Of a stretch of 64,000 bases of DNA, positions 1 through 8,098 are shown piece by piece. Origin of the DNA: Rossellomorea aquimaris (GTDB taxonomy: Bacteria; Bacillota; Bacilli; Bacillales; Bacillaceae_B). The stretch covers positions 496,001 to 560,000 of the forward strand of contig NZ_JAIVAR010000003.1 of the NCBI RefSeq assembly GCF_020171925.1, in the 5' to 3' direction. The notes under the pieces were generated by a model, which worked only from the letters and a program-made list of their open reading frames with translations, was not told the origin of the DNA and did no database searches. Position numbers and translations under genes: made by a program. The first letter of the stretch is position 1. The number at the start of each line of letters is the position of its first letter.

Positions 1-299
1 GTCGGATTTCCTGCCGATAAGGACACAACCGGCACCTTATGATGAACGACCAGACGGACCATCTCCTGTAAATGAGGGGTGATGGCGATAGGGATGTTCA
101 ATGCAAAAGGCTTGGCTGTACGATTCTTTGTTTCTATTATGATGCGTTCTACTTCCTCTACGCTCATCGTCCCGACCCCGATCGTGCCAAGTGCCCCCGC
201 TTCTGAGACGGCAGCCGTTAATGGAGCATTACTGATATTCCCCATCCCCCCTTGAAGGATCGGGTGTTTAATATTGAGAATTCCCGTTAGATTATTCAT
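1..299 (-). CDS. Nitronate monooxygenase (2-nitropropane dioxygenase family), N-terminal part
   Basis: The reading frame starts at ATG 299 behind a GAAGGGGG ribosome site and runs off the left edge, so only about 99 residues are visible. They begin MNNLTGILNIKHPILQGGMG and continue with SEAGALGTIGVG, the FMN-binding start of the nitronate monooxygenase/FabK-like TIM barrel. Family members oxidise alkyl nitronates with FMN and O2, or act as enoyl-ACP reductases (FabK), and the visible part cannot separate these. It lies downstream of paaX on the same strand but beyond a strong terminator, so it is probably a separate unit. Confidence 0.8.
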   Translation of the reverse strand, partial: MNNLTGILNIKHPILQGGMGNISNAPLTAAVSEAGALGTIGVGTMSVEEVERIIIETKNRTAKPFALNIPIAITPHLQEMVRLVVHHKVPVVSLSAGNP

Positions 300-400
300 A
301 AAAATCCCCCTTCGTTAATTTCATGTTATACTTTCTTGAACATGTAGACAAGTTCCATTTATCGTTATGTCAAGAAAATGAATACGTGATCCCACTAGTC

Positions 401-431
401 AAAAACCCCTGCCATTTCAGCAGGGGTTTTT
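401..431 (-). terminator. Rho-independent terminator after paaX
   Basis: A perfect 12-bp stem (AAAAACCCCTGC at 401-412 with its complement at 420-431) has a 7-nt loop and a T run on the minus strand. It sits just past the paaX stop codon. Confidence 0.85.
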
Positions 432-434
432 TGA

Positions 435-1310
435 TCAATCCAGTAACAAAGGATGCGTCATGATGTCGTAACTGCGATCCTTATTTTTCAATTCATTTCC
501 GTCTTCGAATACACTTTCGAAGAATCTGGAAGCGGGTTCCGCAAGTTCTTTATAGTATTCTGCAAACAAGGATGCTGCGTGTGACCCGAGCCACTTCTCA
601 GGTAACAGCTCCTCCGGCAGTCCCGGGTCCACGAATAGGAATTTGCGATATTCATGCACAAGCTTCGTTCTTTCAACGAAGCACTCGGCATCCGTCATAT
701 CGCCCTTTTTGATTTTGTTCTTATCGATCATATATTGCTGGCTGTACTGGGCAATGAATTCCTGATATCGGTCATTGATCTCGTTCAAGTCCCAACTCTT
801 TTCGACCAATCGCTGATTTTCATTCGGCCCTTTATAATCTGCAACGAAGAAATCGACATAATCTTCGATGTCATATTTCCTGATCAGTGCCTGCACCTGT
901 TTTTCCAGATTGTTCGGGGAGATCCATGTAGACGTCGACAGCGTCCCGAATCCGCTCCAAACCAGTTCTTTACGAAGTTCGTCACGGATGCTGCGGATCT
1001 CTTCAGGAATGTTATACATGAAGATCCGCCACTTCCCGTCCCACTCCTGTGGCTTGAGCTTGAAGATACGATTCGCCGCTTCTTCCATTCGGTCGATGCC
1101 GGGCTCCGTCAATGAATAATAACTCTTATTCCCCTGTTTCTCGGCCTGGACCCATCCCTGTTTGTTCATTCTTGAAATCGCAGCACGCACGGCTTGATCA
1201 TTGTGCCCGAACTCATTCAGCAGTCGGATGAGGCTGCCGATCCATATTTTGTTTCCGTAGTGGCGTATGTAATCCCCATAAAGGGTGAAGATCATTGATC
1301 TGGTATTCAT
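435..1310 (-). CDS. paaX: Phenylacetate catabolism repressor PaaX
   Basis: This 291-residue protein has the PaaX layout: an N-terminal winged helix (LRLLNEFGHNDQAVRAAISR-type segment near residues 24-45, then GWVQAEKQGNKSYYSLT) and a C-terminal effector domain. In characterised systems PaaX represses paa promoters and is released by phenylacetyl-CoA. I chose ATG 1310 because AAAAGGAGAGG lies just upstream; a longer frame to 1334 has no ribosome site. It follows the catabolic operon on the same strand, has its own upstream AT-rich region and is closed by a terminator, so it is probably expressed separately from the operon it controls. Confidence 0.9.
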   Translation of the reverse strand: MNTRSMIFTLYGDYIRHYGNKIWIGSLIRLLNEFGHNDQAVRAAISRMNKQGWVQAEKQGNKSYYSLTEPGIDRMEEAANRIFKLKPQEWDGKWRIFMYNIPEEIRSIRDELRKELVWSGFGTLSTSTWISPNNLEKQVQALIRKYDIEDYVDFFVADYKGPNENQRLVEKSWDLNEINDRYQEFIAQYSQQYMIDKNKIKKGDMTDAECFVERTKLVHEYRKFLFVDPGLPEELLPEKWLGSHAASLFAEYYKELAEPASRFFESVFEDGNELKNKDRSYDIMTHPLLLD

Positions 1311-1360
1311 TGTGATGCCTCTCCTTTTGCACAATCACTTTTGTGGAAAAACTTTCTTGT

Positions 1361-1397
1361 AACGTTCATTTTACGTTTAGTAAATATATTATCACAA
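1361..1397 (-). promoter_or_regulatory. Candidate paaX promoter/operator
   Basis: On the minus strand there is an extended -10-like element, TGTGATAAT (1389-1397), and downstream an inverted repeat AACGT-7-ACGTT (1361-1377). The TTGTGAT core and the AACGT motif both recur at the paaK promoter near 11739 and 11690, which suggests a shared regulator. No good -35 box is visible, so this is an inference from motif sharing. Confidence 0.35.
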
Positions 1398-1490
1398 ACA
1401 ACTTAAAAAATTAATTATTATTTCTGAATTTCTTTCACTTAATTAATAGTAGTTGTTTTCTATATAGATAACCGTAAACTATTCCGCAAA

Positions 1491-1531
1491 AGAAAAAACA
1501 CCAGAAAGAGGTCCAGCAATCCGCACCTCTT
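1491..1531 (-). terminator. Terminator at the end of the paa catabolic operon
   Basis: AAGAGGT (near 1506-1512) pairs with ACCTCTT (1525-1531), and the minus strand then runs into TTTTTTCTTTT. It lies 10 bp past the thiolase stop and would separate the operon from paaX. Confidence 0.6.
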
Positions 1532-1540
1532 CCTTCATTG

Positions 1541-2743
1541 CTATTCTACATTCTCAACCAACGTCGCAATCCCCTGCCCCACACCGATACACATCGTCGA
1601 CAGTCCATACCGTGTCCCGCGCTTCTTCATTTCATGTACGAGGGTTGTGAGGATCCTTGCTCCGCTTGCACCAAGCGGATGACCGAAGGCGATCGCCCCA
1701 CCATTGACGTTGACGAATTCTTCATTCAATCCAAGGTCCCGTATGCACGCAATCGATTGGGCGGCGAATGCTTCGTTCAATTCGACCAGGCCGATTTGGT
1801 CCAGGGAAAGGCCGGCACGTTTGAGGGCTTTCCGGGTGGCATAGATCGGTCCAAGACCCATGACGGAAGGATCGAGGCCTGCAGTCGCGGATGTCAGGTA
1901 GCGTGCGAGGGGCTTCAAGCCGAGTTCATCCGCTTTGTCCCTGCTCATCAATAACAGGGCGGATGCCCCATCATTCACACCGGATGCGTTCCCCGCCGTG
2001 ACGGTTCCTTCATTAAATAGAGGTGATAGAGTCGATAATTTCTCCAGACTCGATTGAGGACGTGGGTGCTCATCACAGTCCACGGTGGTCACATTTCCTC
2101 TTCGGTCGGCGATCTCCACGGGGATGATTTCTTCTTTGAAGCGATTTTCTCCCATCGCCCGCTTGGCTTTCATCTGGCTTCCATAGGCAAAACGGTCCTG
2201 TTCTTCCCGGGTGATTTCATACTTACTTGCAACGTTTTCGGCGGTTTCAGGCATGGAGTCCGTACCGTATCTTTCTTTCAGACGGGAATTAACGAAGCGC
2301 CAACCAATGGTCGTATCGAACATTTCCATATTGCCTCTCGGGAAGTCCTTGGAAGGCTTCGCCATGACGAAAGGCGCCCTTGTCATACTTTCAGTGCCCC
2401 CTGCAATAAAGATATCCCCTTCACCGGCAAGGATCGCACGGGCAGCATAGTTGACCGCATCGAGTCCCGATCCGCATAATCGGTTGATCGTAGTCGCTCC
2501 GACCTCAACGGGAAGGCCTGCAAGCAAGGTCGACATACGTGCGACATTCCGGTTGTCTTCGCCGGCCCCATTGGCATTTCCGAGCACCACTTCTTCGATG
2601 GAATCGACCGGGACTTCTTTGTTTCGTTCGACAAGCGCTTTGATCACAAGTGCACCGAGGTCATCCGGACGGACGTCCTTCAATGCGCCCTTGTACTTGC
2701 CGATTGGCGTTCTCACTGCATCGACGATGACGACTTCCTTCAT
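1541..2743 (-). CDS. paaJ: 3-oxoadipyl-CoA/acetyl-CoA thiolase (PaaJ-type)
   Basis: This 400-residue thiolase has the nucleophile Cys90 in NRLCGSG, the [11 protein letters not shown] histidine motif and the C-terminal CIGVGQG cysteine motif. In the paa pathway PaaJ cleaves 3-oxoadipyl-CoA and its 5,6-dehydrosuberyl homologue to acetyl-CoA plus succinyl-CoA or a shorter CoA ester. The sequence alone also fits a general fatty-acid thiolase such as FadA; the assignment rests on its position. It overlaps paaH by 4 bp (ATGA), which implies translational coupling, and starts behind AAAAGGAGAG. Confidence 0.85.
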   Translation of the reverse strand: MKEVVIVDAVRTPIGKYKGALKDVRPDDLGALVIKALVERNKEVPVDSIEEVVLGNANGAGEDNRNVARMSTLLAGLPVEVGATTINRLCGSGLDAVNYAARAILAGEGDIFIAGGTESMTRAPFVMAKPSKDFPRGNMEMFDTTIGWRFVNSRLKERYGTDSMPETAENVASKYEITREEQDRFAYGSQMKAKRAMGENRFKEEIIPVEIADRRGNVTTVDCDEHPRPQSSLEKLSTLSPLFNEGTVTAGNASGVNDGASALLLMSRDKADELGLKPLARYLTSATAGLDPSVMGLGPIYATRKALKRAGLSLDQIGLVELNEAFAAQSIACIRDLGLNEEFVNVNGGAIAFGHPLGASGARILTTLVHEMKKRGTRYGLSTMCIGVGQGIATLVENVE

Positions 2744-3615
2744 GATTTGCTCTCCTTTTCAGCCATCTCGGTGTAATCGTACACACCCCTACCAGATTTC
2801 CTGCCGAGCCTTCCAGCTTTCACATACTTCTCCAACAAAGGAGCCGGACGGTATTTTTCCCCAAGCTTTTCATGCAAATACTTAAGGTTATTCAACCTGG
2901 TATCCAACCCAACGAGATCCCCCAGTTCAAAAGGTCCCATCGGATAGTTCAGTCCGAGCTTGATGGCTTTATCGATTTCTTCAGGGCTACCGAGTCCTTC
3001 CTGCAGCATATAAAACGCCTCGTTTCCGACGAGTGCACTGATCCTGCTTGTGACAAAACCGGGAAATTCGTTGATGACGACGGTTTCCTTCCCCATCAAC
3101 CTTGCAACCTGTTCAATGACTTCCGTTGTTTCATCACTTGTCTCAAGTCCCCGTACGATTTCAACGAGTGGCATTTTATGTACAGGGTTGAAGAAATGCA
3201 TGGCGATCACTTTGTCCGGACGTTTCGTGAATGACCCGATTTCGGTCGGGCTCATTGTCGATGTATTGGTTGCCAGGTAACAATAGTCGGGTGCATGGGC
3301 ATCGAGGACTTCAAAGACCCCTCGTTTGATGTCGGTTTTTTCAGGTACGGCTTCAATGACAACATCGGCATCCCTCACCGTAATTGATAGATTGGCAGAA
3401 TATGAAAGCCGTTCCCTTGCTTCGATATACTCCTGATTCGTGACCTTCCCTCTCTCAAGGCCTTTTTCAAAAATGCGCTGGATCTCTTCTTTGGCATGAT
3501 CGAGCTGTTCCTGTTTGATATCGACCAGGGTTGTTCTGAAGCCGCCGACCGCACTGACATAAGCGATCCCTCTTCCCATGACACCCGAGCCGACTACGAC
3601 GATATGCTGTGACAT
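2740..3615 (-). CDS. paaH: 3-hydroxyacyl-CoA dehydrogenase PaaH
   Basis: This 291-residue NAD-dependent dehydrogenase shows the Rossmann motif GSGVMGRGIAY at the N terminus, TNTSTMSPTEI, the catalytic His region HFFNPVHKMPLVEIV, and NEFPGFVTSRI at the hinge to the C-terminal dimerisation domain. It would oxidise 3-hydroxyadipyl-CoA to 3-oxoadipyl-CoA, the substrate of the neighbouring thiolase. The start at 3615 has AAGGAGGA upstream. It resembles 3-hydroxybutyryl-CoA dehydrogenase, and its specificity is inferred from context. Confidence 0.87.
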   Translation of the reverse strand: MSQHIVVVGSGVMGRGIAYVSAVGGFRTTLVDIKQEQLDHAKEEIQRIFEKGLERGKVTNQEYIEARERLSYSANLSITVRDADVVIEAVPEKTDIKRGVFEVLDAHAPDYCYLATNTSTMSPTEIGSFTKRPDKVIAMHFFNPVHKMPLVEIVRGLETSDETTEVIEQVARLMGKETVVINEFPGFVTSRISALVGNEAFYMLQEGLGSPEEIDKAIKLGLNYPMGPFELGDLVGLDTRLNNLKYLHEKLGEKYRPAPLLEKYVKAGRLGRKSGRGVYDYTEMAEKESKS

Positions 3616-3641
3616 GTCTGTATCCTCCTTTAGTGCAAAAT

Positions 3642-3668
3642 GGGGTTGACCTTAAAAAGGACAACCCC
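3642..3668 (-). terminator. Intercistronic hairpin between the ALDH gene and paaH
   Basis: GGGGTTGACCTT pairs with AAGGACAACCCC across a 3-nt loop, with one A-A mismatch. On the minus strand it is followed only by ATTTTG, so it may be a weak terminator, attenuator or mRNA processing/stabilising hairpin inside the operon. Confidence 0.45.
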
Positions 3669-3689
3669 TGTATCAAGCTGATGGTTTTC

Positions 3690-5207
3690 TTATACTCCGA
3701 ATGGATTCAGCGGACGGTTACCGAAGTAGGAAATCACACTCTTTGTTTCTGTATATAAATCAAGTGTCTCTACGCACAACTCACGACCGAAACCGGACTG
3801 TTTGTATCCTCCGAACGGTGTGCCAGGGAAAGCTGAGAATGGACAGTTCACCATCACGATTCCTGCCTGGATCGCTTTGGATACTCTTGTCGCGCGCCCG
3901 TGGTTCTGCGTCCAGACCGCTGATCCCAATCCGTATTCACTGTCGTTGGCCATCTTGATGACTTCTTTTTCGTCCTTGAACTTCATCACGACGACGACAG
4001 GACCGAAGATTTCTTCCTTCACAACCTTCATATCGTGATTGACATCGGTAATGATCGTCGGCTCATACCAATATCCTTTTTCAAACCCTTCGACCTTCGC
4101 CGGTTTGCCTCCCGTCACGATGGTGGCTCCGTCCTGCTTCGCGGATTCCACATAGCCGTGGATCGTATCAAGCTGGCCTTGATTGATGATGGCTCCGATA
4201 TGCGTCCCTTTATCGTTTGGATCTCCAAGCGTAAGCTTCTTGGTTTTCTCGACGAACTTTTCCATGAATTCATCGTAAATATCTTCATGAACATACAGTC
4301 TTGAACGTGCTTCACAGGACTGACCTGTATTATAGAAGATACCGAACAGCGAGCCGTCGACTGCGGCATCCACATCGGCATCGTCGAACACGATGTTAGG
4401 TGACTTTCCGCCAAGCTCCAATGTCACTCGCTTCAGTGTTTGAGAGGCTCTTTCCATAATATTTTTCCCAATCGGGGTGGATCCGGTGAATGCCACTTTG
4501 TCCACCTTTTCATGCTCTACTAAATAATTCCCTACGGACGAACCGGCCCCTGGTAAGATATTGACGACGCCTTCCGGCACTCCAGCTTCAATACAGATTT
4601 CCCCAAGAACAATTGCCGTGAGAGGCGTAAGTGTAGCCGGCTTCACGACCACAGAGCAGCCTGCAGCGATTGCCGGGGCGATCTTCCAGGCAGCCATCAT
4701 CAATGGATAATTCCAAGGGATGATTTGGGCACAAACACCGACAGGCTCTTTTTCTGCCGTATTCGTGAATTGTCCCGGGACATTATTCACGGTGCCGCGG
4801 TGGCCGACAATGGCACCTGCATAAAATTCGAAGTCTTCGATTGCCTGCATGACCTGACCCTGTGCGGCGGATAGCGACTTGCCGCTGTCCATGATTTCAA
4901 GAGCGACCAGCTCGTTGAAACGGGAGCGCATGATACCGGCAATCTTATTCAACACGCGTGAACGTTTGTTGATCGGGAACTTCTTCCACTTCCCGTGGTC
5001 AAACGCATTCCTTGCTGCCTGAACCGCTTTTTCTGCATCTTCCAAGGAAGCAAGGGCGACCGTTGCAATTGGTTCACCCGTGGCAGGATTATAGGTTGTG
5101 AACGTTTCCGCAGTCTCACTTTCCATGCGCTGTCCATTAATGACCAATGAATAGTGCTCCCTCTTCATTTCAAGTACTTCAAAGCTTTGTTCTTTTACTG
5201 TAGACAT
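3690..5207 (-). CDS. NAD(P)-dependent aldehyde dehydrogenase of the paa cluster
   Basis: This 505-residue ALDH has the usual catalytic set: Asn166 in PWNYP, Lys189 in VVKPA, Glu265 in ELGGKSPN and Cys298 in GQSC. I start it at ATG 5207 behind AAAGGAGATGG; the 30 extra residues of the longer frame run into a dispersed repeat. Two roles fit. It could oxidise phenylacetaldehyde to phenylacetate (PadA/FeaB-like), or it could oxidise the ring-opened semialdehyde as the separate ALDH does in bacteria that lack the fused PaaZ. The absence of paaZ here makes the second attractive, but this is inference. Confidence 0.8.
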   Translation of the reverse strand: MSTVKEQSFEVLEMKREHYSLVINGQRMESETAETFTTYNPATGEPIATVALASLEDAEKAVQAARNAFDHGKWKKFPINKRSRVLNKIAGIMRSRFNELVALEIMDSGKSLSAAQGQVMQAIEDFEFYAGAIVGHRGTVNNVPGQFTNTAEKEPVGVCAQIIPWNYPLMMAAWKIAPAIAAGCSVVVKPATLTPLTAIVLGEICIEAGVPEGVVNILPGAGSSVGNYLVEHEKVDKVAFTGSTPIGKNIMERASQTLKRVTLELGGKSPNIVFDDADVDAAVDGSLFGIFYNTGQSCEARSRLYVHEDIYDEFMEKFVEKTKKLTLGDPNDKGTHIGAIINQGQLDTIHGYVESAKQDGATIVTGGKPAKVEGFEKGYWYEPTIITDVNHDMKVVKEEIFGPVVVVMKFKDEKEVIKMANDSEYGLGSAVWTQNHGRATRVSKAIQAGIVMVNCPFSAFPGTPFGGYKQSGFGRELCVETLDLYTETKSVISYFGNRPLNPFGV

Positions 5208-5240
5208 TGTCCCATCTCCTTTTTCGTTTTGTTGTGTTAA

Positions 5241-5350
5241 ACACCAATGCCCGATACCGTGAAAGACTTCGATTTCCACTGGGGCCTTCTCTTCCAATCT
5301 ATCACCTCTCCAGCAGGAGTCTCTTGCACTCCGACCAACTGCTGGATACA
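5241..5350. repeat. Degenerate copy of a dispersed ~120-bp intergenic repeat
   Basis: The segment has GTGAAAGACTTCGATTTCC on the left and AGTCTCTTGCACTCC with CCAACTGCTGGA on the right. These match the ends of the better-preserved copy at 7284-7404 in order and spacing. It sits in the 160-bp gap between the paaG stop side and the ALDH start. No coding function is seen. Confidence 0.6.
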
Positions 5351-5368
5351 GCCTAAAATCATATAAAT

Positions 5369-6142
5369 CTATTTACCGCGAAATGCTGGTCTTCTTTTCT
5401 CAAGAAAAGCGGTGACACCTTCACGGTGGTCTTCGGTCCCGCCTGCAATTCGCTGGGCGTAAGCTTCTTTTTCCAGGTATTCATGAAAAGGTAGATCATG
5501 GCTCCCCTTCAATAACCTCTTCATCAATCCGATCGCCTTCGTCGGCATGGAGGCGATTCTTTCTGCAAAGGCGGCGGTCTCTTCATACCAGCTGTCGGTC
5601 CCAATCAGTTTCGTCACCAAACCAAGCTTTTCGGCTTGTTCTGCCGTGATCTTTTCACCTAAAACGGCGAGCTCAAGAGCTTTTGCATAGCCTACTAGAT
5701 TGGTTAAATAGTAGAGATTGCCTGAATCAGGAACCAACCCCACATGGACGAATGCCTGAACGAAGCTCGCTTTTTCCGACACGATCCTGAAATCGCATGC
5801 AAGCGCAAGCGAGAACCCTGCTCCTGCCGCAACCCCGTTCACCGCCGCAATGACAGGCTTTTCACAGGCTTCGATTTCCTTCACCATCGGCCCATAATTA
5901 TTCCGCAATACTTCGCCGTGATCCATCGACTCGTCGACTTCACTCAAGTCTTGGCCCGAACAAAACGCACGGCCCTCACCGGTGATGACGATCGCCCTTA
6001 CTTCGTCATTCCGGGATGAATCTTTCACCGCTTTTGCCACTTCAAGGTTGAGTTGACGGATGAAGGCGTTCAATTTTTCCGGTCGATTCAGGGTGATCCA
6101 GGCTACATGGTTTTTCACATCATATTTGATTGTTTCGTACAT
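5369..6142 (-). CDS. paaG: 1,2-epoxyphenylacetyl-CoA isomerase PaaG (crotonase family)
   Basis: This 257-residue crotonase has the oxyanion-hole segments AFCSGQDL and AAGAGFSLAL. Instead of the usual second glutamate it carries Asp139 in HVGLVPDSG, the PaaG signature. PaaG converts the ring-epoxide of phenylacetyl-CoA into the seven-membered oxepin-CoA and also shifts double bonds later in the pathway. It starts at ATG 6142 behind AAGGGGGC, 13 bp after the paaF stop. The VPDSG motif separates it from the neighbouring PaaF-type hydratase. Confidence 0.87.
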   Translation of the reverse strand: MYETIKYDVKNHVAWITLNRPEKLNAFIRQLNLEVAKAVKDSSRNDEVRAIVITGEGRAFCSGQDLSEVDESMDHGEVLRNNYGPMVKEIEACEKPVIAAVNGVAAGAGFSLALACDFRIVSEKASFVQAFVHVGLVPDSGNLYYLTNLVGYAKALELAVLGEKITAEQAEKLGLVTKLIGTDSWYEETAAFAERIASMPTKAIGLMKRLLKGSHDLPFHEYLEKEAYAQRIAGGTEDHREGVTAFLEKRRPAFRGK

Positions 6143-6155
6143 TTATGTAGCCCCC

Positions 6156-6932
6156 TTACTTTCCTTTGAAATGTGGTCTGCGTTTTTCAATGAAAGCTTT
6201 CATGCCTTCTTTTTGGTCCTCTGACGCAAAAAGAAGATAGAAATTCTTCCGCTCATATTGCATTCCTTCATAAAGGGAATAATCAACCGCTTTATGGACG
6301 GATTCTTTGATCAACCTGATGGAGAGCGGAGGCTTGGATGCCAATTTCTTAGCGAACTTTTCTGTTTCTTCCATTAATAGTTCCGGTGCGATCGTCCGGT
6401 TGATGACACCCCACTCGAGTGCCTGCTGAGCCGTGAATCTGTCGCCCGACAGAAGCCATTCCATCGCCCTCGATTTCCCGATGAGCTTTGTCAGGCGCTG
6501 CGTCCCTCCCGCACCGGGCATGACCCCGAGGTTCACTTCCGGAAATCCGAAGCTTGCATCTTCAGCCGCAAATAATAGGTCACAGCATAGCGCCAATTCG
6601 AATCCACCACCGAGTGCGAAACCTTGGACCGCACCGATGATCGGCTTCTTGATCCAGGCGAGACGATCCCATTCGGTGAACTGATTAAGAAGTTCAAGGT
6701 CGATCGCACCGTCCGCTGACATCTCATCGATATCGGCACCTGCCGCGAACGCCCTTCCTTTACCGGATAAAATGATGACGTTTACATTTTCATTCCGATC
6801 AAACTCCTCAAAAGCTGCCACAATCTCCGATACCATGGGGCGATTGATGGCGTTCAGCACCTTGGGACGGTTCAGCTCAATGAACCCGAGACCGTCCCTT
6901 TCGCTGACCGCAATATATTCGTGCTTACTCAT
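6156..6932 (-). CDS. paaF: Enoyl-CoA hydratase PaaF
   Basis: This crotonase of about 258 residues has both catalytic glutamates of true hydratases (CCDLLFAAEDASFGFPE and NLGVMPGAGGTQRL region) and the oxyanion motif AFAAGADIDEM. It would hydrate 2,3-dehydroadipyl-CoA to 3-hydroxyadipyl-CoA. I use ATG 6932, which overlaps the upstream gene's stop by 8 bp; a GTG at 6944 is in frame but has no ribosome site. General short-chain enoyl-CoA hydratase activity is equally compatible with the sequence. Confidence 0.85.
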   Translation of the reverse strand: MSKHEYIAVSERDGLGFIELNRPKVLNAINRPMVSEIVAAFEEFDRNENVNVIILSGKGRAFAAGADIDEMSADGAIDLELLNQFTEWDRLAWIKKPIIGAVQGFALGGGFELALCCDLLFAAEDASFGFPEVNLGVMPGAGGTQRLTKLIGKSRAMEWLLSGDRFTAQQALEWGVINRTIAPELLMEETEKFAKKLASKPPLSIRLIKESVHKAVDYSLYEGMQYERKNFYLLFASEDQKEGMKAFIEKRRPHFKGK

Positions 6933-7233
6933 CCACTTCTTCACCGATCATGAGCGTGACCAGTTCAGCAGCAAATCCCATCAAGTCCTTGCCAGAAGCC
7001 TTCCCTTCATCGGATTTCAGGCCTGCCTTCAATGCTTCGTGGCTTTCATAGACCATCTCACACATTAAGTAATATTTTCCTTCTCCACCCATCGGCGATC
7101 CTGTGATTCTCGTAACCTTCATTTCTTTCAGGCCCGGGATCTTCGATGTGATCGGGGCATGTGTGTTGAAGTAGTGCTCGTCGAATTGTTCCTTGTTTTC
7201 AGGGTGTTTGTATAATGCGATTAGTTTTACCAT
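6925..7233 (-). CDS. EthD-family small protein of the paa operon
   Basis: This 102-residue protein starts MVKLIALYKHPENKEQFDEH and has HAPITSKIPGLKEMKV, typical of the EthD dimeric alpha/beta-barrel family. It begins behind TAAGGAGAG and overlaps paaF by 8 bp, so it is translationally coupled to the pathway. EthD-type proteins support degradation of ethers and aromatic compounds, but their biochemical role is poorly defined. Protection or channelling of a reactive paa intermediate is a guess from position. Confidence 0.75.
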   Translation of the reverse strand: MVKLIALYKHPENKEQFDEHYFNTHAPITSKIPGLKEMKVTRITGSPMGGEGKYYLMCEMVYESHEALKAGLKSDEGKASGKDLMGFAAELVTLMIGEEVDE

Positions 7234-7283
7234 TTAATATCTCTCCTTAAATTTTGTTTTTTGTTTGGATTTTCAATACCGCG

Positions 7284-7404
7284 GTTGATTTCCGTGGAAG
7301 ACTTCGCTTTCCGCGGGCGGCCCGAGAGCCTCCCGGGCTTCGCCTGTGGGTTCTCACATTGGCCACTTCACCCGCAGGGGTCTTCGTCTTCCACTCCAAT
7401 CAAC
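7284..7404. repeat. Dispersed ~120-bp imperfect palindromic repeat (MITE-like)
   Basis: The ends form a terminal inverted repeat: GTTGATT-tcc-GTGGAAGAC at 7284-7302 mirrors GTCTTCCAC-tcc-AATCAAC ending at 7404. The interior is GC-rich with its own stems (CCGCGGGCGGCCCGAGAGCC). It resembles the abundant non-coding intergenic repeats I know from Bacillaceae genomes. It encodes nothing and interrupts the paa operon between paaD and the EthD-like gene. Confidence 0.75.
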
Positions 7405-7467
7405 TGCTGGAGCCGGTTAAACATTATGGTTAAATAAATCTTCTTCATGCTGAAGCTGATCGAGCCG

Positions 7468-7606
7468 CCTCCGCTTTTCTTGATGTCCAGCTCTGGCGGC
7501 TAGAGGCTCGAGACATAAGCGAAACCGATCAAGAAGGCAAAGTGCGCCTTCATGGCCGATTCGACTTATACCACCCGCCTCTTAGCAAAGCCCCTCCGCT
7601 TTTCTT
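7468..7606. repeat. Second dispersed repeat, bounded by 14-bp direct repeats
   Basis: CCTCCGCTTTTCTT occurs at 7468-7481 and again at 7593-7606, enclosing TGATGTCCAGCTCTGGCGGC, a sequence typical of another Bacillaceae intergenic repeat. The right end abuts the paaD stop codon. With the repeat at 7284-7404 it fills the 7234-7605 gap, in which I see no gene. Confidence 0.65.
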
Positions 7607-8085
7607 TACACCATGGTCGAAATAGGTTTCATTGCCTCGAACGGGTTCTTGCATTGCTTGCAGTAGAGGATGCTTCTGCAAGCGGTGGGTCCGAACAGGT
7701 TCTCCATGGACGTGTAGGGTGAGTCACAATACGGACAATGAATCTGCCAATCTTCCTCACCCTTGAAGTCCCTGGGAGGGGGGGCGATGCCGAATTCCTT
7801 CAAGCTTTCACGGCCCTTCTCGGTCAATCGGCTTGAAGTCCAGGGCGGGTCATAGACAAATTTTACATCCACGGACTCTTTCCCGAGCTGCTCCTTACAG
7901 GCTGTCACTACATTCGATTTGATGATGTCGAGTGCAGGGCAGCCCATGAATGTCGGGAGCAATTCGATGGTGAGAATGTCGTCCCCCTCACCTATTCTAT
8001 TCACCATTCCCAAATCTACGATACTTATTGAATCAATTTCAGGATCTTTGACTGTATGAAGTACGTTCCATATCGTTTCTGACAT
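7606..8085 (-). CDS. paaD: Phenylacetyl-CoA monooxygenase maturation/auxiliary protein PaaD
   Basis: This 159-residue protein has an N-terminal MIP18/DUF59 domain (VKDPEIDSISIVDLGMV, then ELLPTFMGCPALDII) and a C-terminal zinc ribbon with CPYC and CKQC pairs around residues 115-150. This is the full PaaD domain order. PaaD is needed for PaaABCE activity in other bacteria and is thought to help in metal-centre assembly. It starts at ATG 8085 behind AAAGGGTGAT, 13 bp after paaC, and is the last gene before the repeat block. Confidence 0.9.
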   Translation of the reverse strand: MSETIWNVLHTVKDPEIDSISIVDLGMVNRIGEGDDILTIELLPTFMGCPALDIIKSNVVTACKEQLGKESVDVKFVYDPPWTSSRLTEKGRESLKEFGIAPPPRDFKGEEDWQIHCPYCDSPYTSMENLFGPTACRSILYCKQCKNPFEAMKPISTMV

Positions 8086-8098
8086 TTCTGATCACCCT

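Noticed and set aside
654-1119. Plus-strand frames antisense to paaX
   Set aside because: They are shadows of the paaX reading frame without ribosome sites or recognisable domains; the same applies to many long antisense frames across the window.
5208-5297. Longer N terminus of the aldehyde dehydrogenase
   Set aside because: The extra 30 residues are read from a dispersed repeat, and a good ribosome site precedes the ATG at 5207.
7234-7605. Hidden paaE gene in the gap after paaD
   Set aside because: No open frame of useful length or ferredoxin/flavin motif is present; the gap is filled by two repeats.
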